Origin: an uncultured bacterium
GTDB taxonomy: Bacteria; Patescibacteriota; Dojkabacteria; B142; OLB20
DNA length: 11,423 nucleotides
NCBI GenBank assembly: GCA_937889205.1
Contig: CALARN010000024.1
Coordinates: 1-11,423, forward strand
Direction: 5' to 3'
Positions 8,013 through 11,423 of this stretch are shown here, piece after piece (position 1 is the stretch's first letter; the number at the start of each line of letters is the position of its first letter). The notes below the pieces were generated by a model. That model saw nothing but the letters and a program-made list of their open reading frames with translations, searched no databases and was not told the DNA's origin. Position numbers and translations under genes: made by a program.

Positions 8013-8044
8013 AAAAAAGAGAGGTGCTTGCACCTCTCTTTTTT
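8013..8044. terminator. Bidirectional intrinsic terminator between convergent genes
   Basis: Perfect 14-bp stem (arms 8013-8026 and 8031-8044) closed by a CTTG tetraloop. The core is GAGAGGTG/CACCTCTC, with six A before and six T after, so the structure works on both strands. It lies 20 bases after the plus-strand membrane protein gene and 21 bases beyond the minus-strand gene stop, ending both transcripts. Confidence 0.95.
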
Positions 8045-8065
8045 ATTGCATATTAAAAATTTGCC

Positions 8066-9148
8066 TTATGGCAAGTCAAATGTGAGTTCGTCACCCTCTT
8101 CATAAACTGGACAGGCTTCTAAACAATTAGTATCTGCTTCGCCAATATATTCCATCTCGGTAAAGCTTACTATCGCATCTTCTGTATCTATATATACATC
8201 TGAGATTACTTCTCCAAGTACAATATACTCTTTAGTCTTAAAATTAAGAGCAATTGTTGTTATGCCATTAACAGTGCAACCATAGCAATTACCTAACGAT
8301 GCTACTACATAGTCTCCTTTAGCAGCTAATACTGTATAAGCACCTTGCATGTTATCTATCAATGGATTTGCAACATCATGTTGTACAAAAGAAGCGAATT
8401 TATTATTATCTAAATCATAAGCTAAAATTCCGGTTACGGGTTTACCTTGAACGCTATTGTATATTTCTGTTATGTAGCTTACATACAATATTGTTCCATC
8501 GTAGTTTAAAAATCCATCTGTAATTTCCATGGGAGAAAGAACATAGTAGCTTTCGTCATTAGAGTCGATATCAGGATCATAATTAATTACGCCGAGTTTG
8601 TGTACATTTCTTAGACTTTGGGGAAATTCTGCGTATTGTTCGTTAGTATTTAAAGATAACGCTTGAAAAACTTCATTTTCATTTTCTCTCACATAAATTG
8701 CATTTTCAAAACTCCAGCCAGGGTTGCTGGGGCCTTCGCGATAGATAAACAAAATTGGCTTATTTAAATATTCAGCAAAGTACAAGCCTGACATTTCAAG
8801 GGCGCTACCTTGGGGTACGCTTTTAAAAGATGGTGTTAGTCTATCTGTTAACTGTGACATTGGGTAAGTCTCGTTTCCGGCATCTCCGGATGGTTCTACC
8901 GTGTTAGTGACTGTTGGTGTTAAGTCCTTAATCTCTTTTTCAATTTCTTTGGCACCATTATATAAAGCCAATCCTGCAATAACTACTACAGCAATTATTA
9001 CAATTAGTAAGGGTACGATGATTGCCAACACAATTAGCAATTTATTGCTTTTTTTAGCTACAGGCTTCTCTACAGGAGGTTCAGTCGTGGCAACGCTAGG
9101 GGCAACACTTTCGGGCATTTCTGCGGGAAATGAATTTGGTTGATCCAT
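8066..9148 (-). CDS. Membrane-anchored extracytoplasmic protein with two cysteine pairs
   Basis: 360 aa from the ATG at 9148; the frame extends 18 codons further to a TTG (9202), but that stretch is AT-rich non-coding-like sequence. No family recognised. Order: a short Pro/Glu/Ala-rich cytosolic N-terminus; basic KKSNK; one transmembrane helix (about residues 36-62, strongly Ile/Val/Leu); a short charged helix (KEIEKEIKDL); a Thr/Pro/Gly linker; then about 260 residues of beta-rich, acidic sequence. Basic residues precede the helix and the rest is acidic, consistent with an N-in, C-out single-pass protein. Four cysteines sit in the outer domain as C288-x2-C291 and C332-x3-C336, suited to disulfides or metal binding. 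Repeated strand-like pieces (TILYVSYITEIY, GILAYDLDNNKF, TIALNFKTKEYIVLG) look like propeller-type repeats, but I cannot confirm a fold. No Shine-Dalgarno sequence is visible. Confidence 0.85.
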   Translation of the reverse strand: MDQPNSFPAEMPESVAPSVATTEPPVEKPVAKKSNKLLIVLAIIVPLLIVIIAVVVIAGLALYNGAKEIEKEIKDLTPTVTNTVEPSGDAGNETYPMSQLTDRLTPSFKSVPQGSALEMSGLYFAEYLNKPILFIYREGPSNPGWSFENAIYVRENENEVFQALSLNTNEQYAEFPQSLRNVHKLGVINYDPDIDSNDESYYVLSPMEITDGFLNYDGTILYVSYITEIYNSVQGKPVTGILAYDLDNNKFASFVQHDVANPLIDNMQGAYTVLAAKGDYVVASLGNCYGCTVNGITTIALNFKTKEYIVLGEVISDVYIDTEDAIVSFTEMEYIGEADTNCLEACPVYEEGDELTFDLP

Positions 9149-9168
9149 TAAATTAATATTAAAAATAA

Positions 9169-9177
9169 TATATATCA
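9169..9177 (-). promoter_or_regulatory. Possible extended -10 for the minus-strand gene
   Basis: Read on the minus strand, TGATATATA gives a TGn plus TATATA extended -10, with a start expected near 9162, about 14 bases before the ATG at 9148. No well-spaced -35 is seen (TTGCAA at 9202-9197 is 22 bp away). The whole area is AT-rich, so chance matches are likely. Confidence 0.3.
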
Positions 9178-9223
9178 CAATACTACTAAATATATTTTGC
9201 AATCTCCAGTAATTCTTTCGAGG

Positions 9224-9251
9224 TTGACAATTGACAGCTTTATATTACAAT
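9224..9251 (+). promoter_or_regulatory. Sigma70-type promoter with duplicated -35
   Basis: TTGACA (9224-9229), 16-bp spacer, TACAAT (9246-9251). A second TTGACA lies at 9231-9236, seven bases further on, with a poorer -10 (TAGATA, 9254-9259) at 17 bp. It drives the membrane protein gene at 9277 with a leader of about 20 bases and is divergent from the minus-strand gene. Confidence 0.65.
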
Positions 9252-9276
9252 TTTAGATATATTAACTGTTTATAAA

Positions 9277-9681
9277 ATGAATGATTATCTTTTCACTTTA
9301 CCTACTTCTTTTGAATTGAGTTCTGTAGCATTCGCATTGGGAATGATAGGAACCTTAGCCGCCGGTTTTTCGATTTGGTACTATAAAAAGAAAAGAGCAA
9401 GATTTAATCTTGAAGTAGAGCAGAGAAAGCTGATGCGTTTACATGCAAAGATTAGTTTAGGTTTAATGGTGGCCTACTTGTTCGTGGTAATCTCAAGAAT
9501 CTCTGGAATCGATTTTTTAAGTTATCGCATTGTCGGTTTTTCTTTGCTTTTTGCTACAATAATTAATGTAATTATTGCACTAGTCAGGATTCTAAAAGCG
9601 AAAAATGCCGAACAGCTAAGCTTAAGAACTGATGGGGATGGTAGTTATGGTAAATACCTGCCAAAGAAAAAGAAAAAATAG
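9277..9681 (+). CDS. Small basic three-helix membrane protein, function unknown
   Basis: 134 aa, not recognised. Hydrophobic helices lie at about 14-36, 57-73 and 84-104. The loop after the first helix is strongly basic (KKKRARF...RKLMRLHAK) and the tail ends in KKKKK, so the positive-inside rule predicts N-out, three helices, C-in. The ATG at 9277 is preceded by AT-rich sequence with no Shine-Dalgarno. The final lysine codons form an A-rich tract that directly abuts the rRNA promoter 12 bases after the stop; read-through transcripts would meet a hairpin plus T7 at 9728-9759. A link to ribosome synthesis is only positional. Confidence 0.8.
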   Translation: MNDYLFTLPTSFELSSVAFALGMIGTLAAGFSIWYYKKKRARFNLEVEQRKLMRLHAKISLGLMVAYLFVVISRISGIDFLSYRIVGFSLLFATIINVIIALVRILKAKNAEQLSLRTDGDGSYGKYLPKKKKK

Positions 9682-9690
9682 TGCTTTTTG
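9669..9690 (+). promoter_or_regulatory. UP-element-like A/T tracts upstream of the rRNA promoter
   Basis: An A-rich run (9669-9679) followed by TTTTT (9685-9689) occupies about -59 to -38 relative to the expected rRNA start, where the RNA polymerase alpha C-terminal domains bind in strong rRNA promoters. The A-run is also the coding sequence for the lysine-rich end of the preceding protein. Confidence 0.5.
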
Positions 9691-9692
9691 TA

Positions 9693-9721
9693 TTGACGGA
9701 ACAGTACTGCTCCGTTATAAT
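9693..9721 (+). promoter_or_regulatory. rRNA operon promoter (sigma70 type)
   Basis: TTGACG (9693-9698), exactly 17 bp, TATAAT (9716-9721). The start is expected around 9726-9730, giving a leader of roughly 180 bases before the mature 16S. The discriminator (CACTACT) is not GC-rich. The spacer is filled by a palindrome, listed separately. Confidence 0.9.
9696..9715. repeat. 20-bp near-perfect palindrome filling the rRNA promoter spacer
   Basis: ACGGAACAGTACTGCTCCGT reads the same on both strands except for one mirrored pair (A9701 against C9710). It starts inside the -35 hexamer and ends on the base before the -10 hexamer. This placement is what a repressor operator or a spacer-distorting (MerR-like) activator site would show. 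The regulator is unknown. Confidence 0.75.
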
Positions 9722-9727
9722 CACTAC

Positions 9728-9759
9728 TGCACATTGAAAAACTTCAAGTGCATTTTTTT
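9728..9759 (+). terminator. Hairpin plus U7 at the start of the rRNA leader
   Basis: TGCAC (9728-9732), bulged A, TTGAA, loop AAAC, TTCAA, GTGCA (ending 9752): a 10-bp stem followed at once by seven T (9753-9759). This has the form of an intrinsic terminator. It would stop read-through from the membrane protein gene upstream, but it also lies at the very 5' end of rRNA transcripts. A boxB-like role, just before the boxA-like sequence, is an alternative. Confidence 0.6.
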
Positions 9760-9763
9760 CATA

Positions 9764-9775
9764 GATCTTTAACAA
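9764..9775 (+). promoter_or_regulatory. boxA-like rRNA antitermination element
   Basis: GATCTTTAACAA resembles the E. coli rrn boxA (TGCTCTTTAACAA) at ten consecutive bases (TCTTTAACAA). It lies in the leader after a hairpin, as in classical rrn antiterminators, where NusB-S10 bind boxA. Confidence 0.65.
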
Positions 9776-9785
9776 CTTAAAAGGT

Positions 9786-9800
9786 GACAGAAATTCTGTC
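9786..9800 (+). repeat. Small perfect inverted repeat in the rRNA leader
   Basis: GACAGAAATTCTGTC, two 7-base arms around one base, can form a short hairpin in the RNA. It lies just after the boxA-like site. A weaker one, ATTCTT-TAC-AAGAAT, follows at 9838-9852. No function can be assigned. Confidence 0.5.
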
Positions 9801-9859
9801 TTAGCTAAAGACTGTGATGGAATAGAAGTCAACGTCAATTCTTTACAAGAATGTTTTTA

Positions 9860-9886
9860 ATCCCGAAGGGCGCTGCTCTTCGGGAT
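9860..9886 (+). other. Strong GC-rich hairpin just before 16S rRNA
   Basis: ATCCCGAAG (9860-9868) pairs perfectly with CTTCGGGAT (9878-9886), and the loop bases can extend the stem. It ends 20 bases before the mature 16S 5' end and has no U-tract, so it is not a terminator. It may mark pre-rRNA processing or guide leader folding. Confidence 0.6.
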
Positions 9887-9906
9887 ACTAATCAAATTCA
9901 AAATTT

Positions 9907-11407
<1,501 letters not shown>

Positions 11408-11414
<7 letters not shown>

Positions 11415-11422
11415 CTAAGGAG
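11408..11422 (+). other. Anti-Shine-Dalgarno sequence and complementary 3' flank
   Basis: The 16S 3' end keeps CACCTCC (11405-11411). CTCCTT (11408-11413) is followed after TCT by its complement AAGGAG (11417-11422), so unprocessed pre-16S RNA can fold its anti-Shine-Dalgarno into a 6-bp hairpin. Similar CCTTTCTAAGGA flanks are familiar from Bacillus-type rrs genes. Confidence 0.7.
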
Positions 11423-11423
11423 T

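Noticed and set aside
9149..9202. 18-residue N-terminal extension of the minus-strand membrane protein from a TTG
   Set aside because: The stretch is AT-rich intergenic-like sequence, and the ATG at 9148 gives a normal cytosolic N-terminus before the transmembrane helix.

Overview
The window is a low-GC bacterial segment that most likely comes from the Candidate Phyla Radiation (Patescibacteria). The 16S rRNA gene carries base changes at positions that are nearly invariant in ordinary bacteria, and a bacterial polA and ftsH sit beside an archaeal-type ATP-dependent DNA ligase. The genes are compact, and all eight visible stop codons are TAA or TAG. I cannot fix the phylum within CPR by eye. 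All large reading frames are intact under the standard code, so this is not a UGA-recoding lineage (SR1/Gracilibacteria type).

Left part (1-5696, all on +): the C-terminal three quarters of ftsH (cut by the window edge); polA with intact 5' nuclease and polymerase domains but an eroded proofreading site; then a compact two-gene unit. The first gene of that unit encodes a short N-terminally hydrophobic protein ending in a winged-helix domain. The second, five bases downstream, encodes a class II Fic (AMP-transferase-like) enzyme ending in a related winged-helix domain. An inverted repeat lies just upstream. This pair is the best candidate for an undescribed regulatory or toxin-type system.

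Middle part (5697-9681): an ATP-dependent DNA ligase with its own extended -10 promoter; a Tic20/DUF4870-like small membrane protein with a near-consensus sigma70 promoter; a perfect bidirectional terminator; a convergent minus-strand gene for a membrane-anchored outer-face protein with two cysteine pairs; and, divergent from it, a three-helix basic membrane protein. PolA and ligase could together serve Okazaki fragment maturation and base-excision repair gap filling. No other functional link between the small membrane proteins is visible.

Right part (9682-11423): an rRNA operon start. A consensus promoter has a 20-bp near-perfect palindrome filling its spacer. It is followed by a hairpin plus U7 right at the expected transcription start, a boxA-like element, further leader hairpins, and a full-length 16S gene (about 1508 nt, no intron). 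The 16S contains several base pairs changed together relative to E. coli (530 pseudoknot, h5, h28, h29, top of h44 in the decoding site), which argues for a real, functional, divergent rRNA rather than sequencing error.

Most protein genes lack a Shine-Dalgarno sequence although the 16S retains CACCTCC at its 3' end. Promoters, operators and structures were judged by eye, and protein families were assigned from motifs without database searches.
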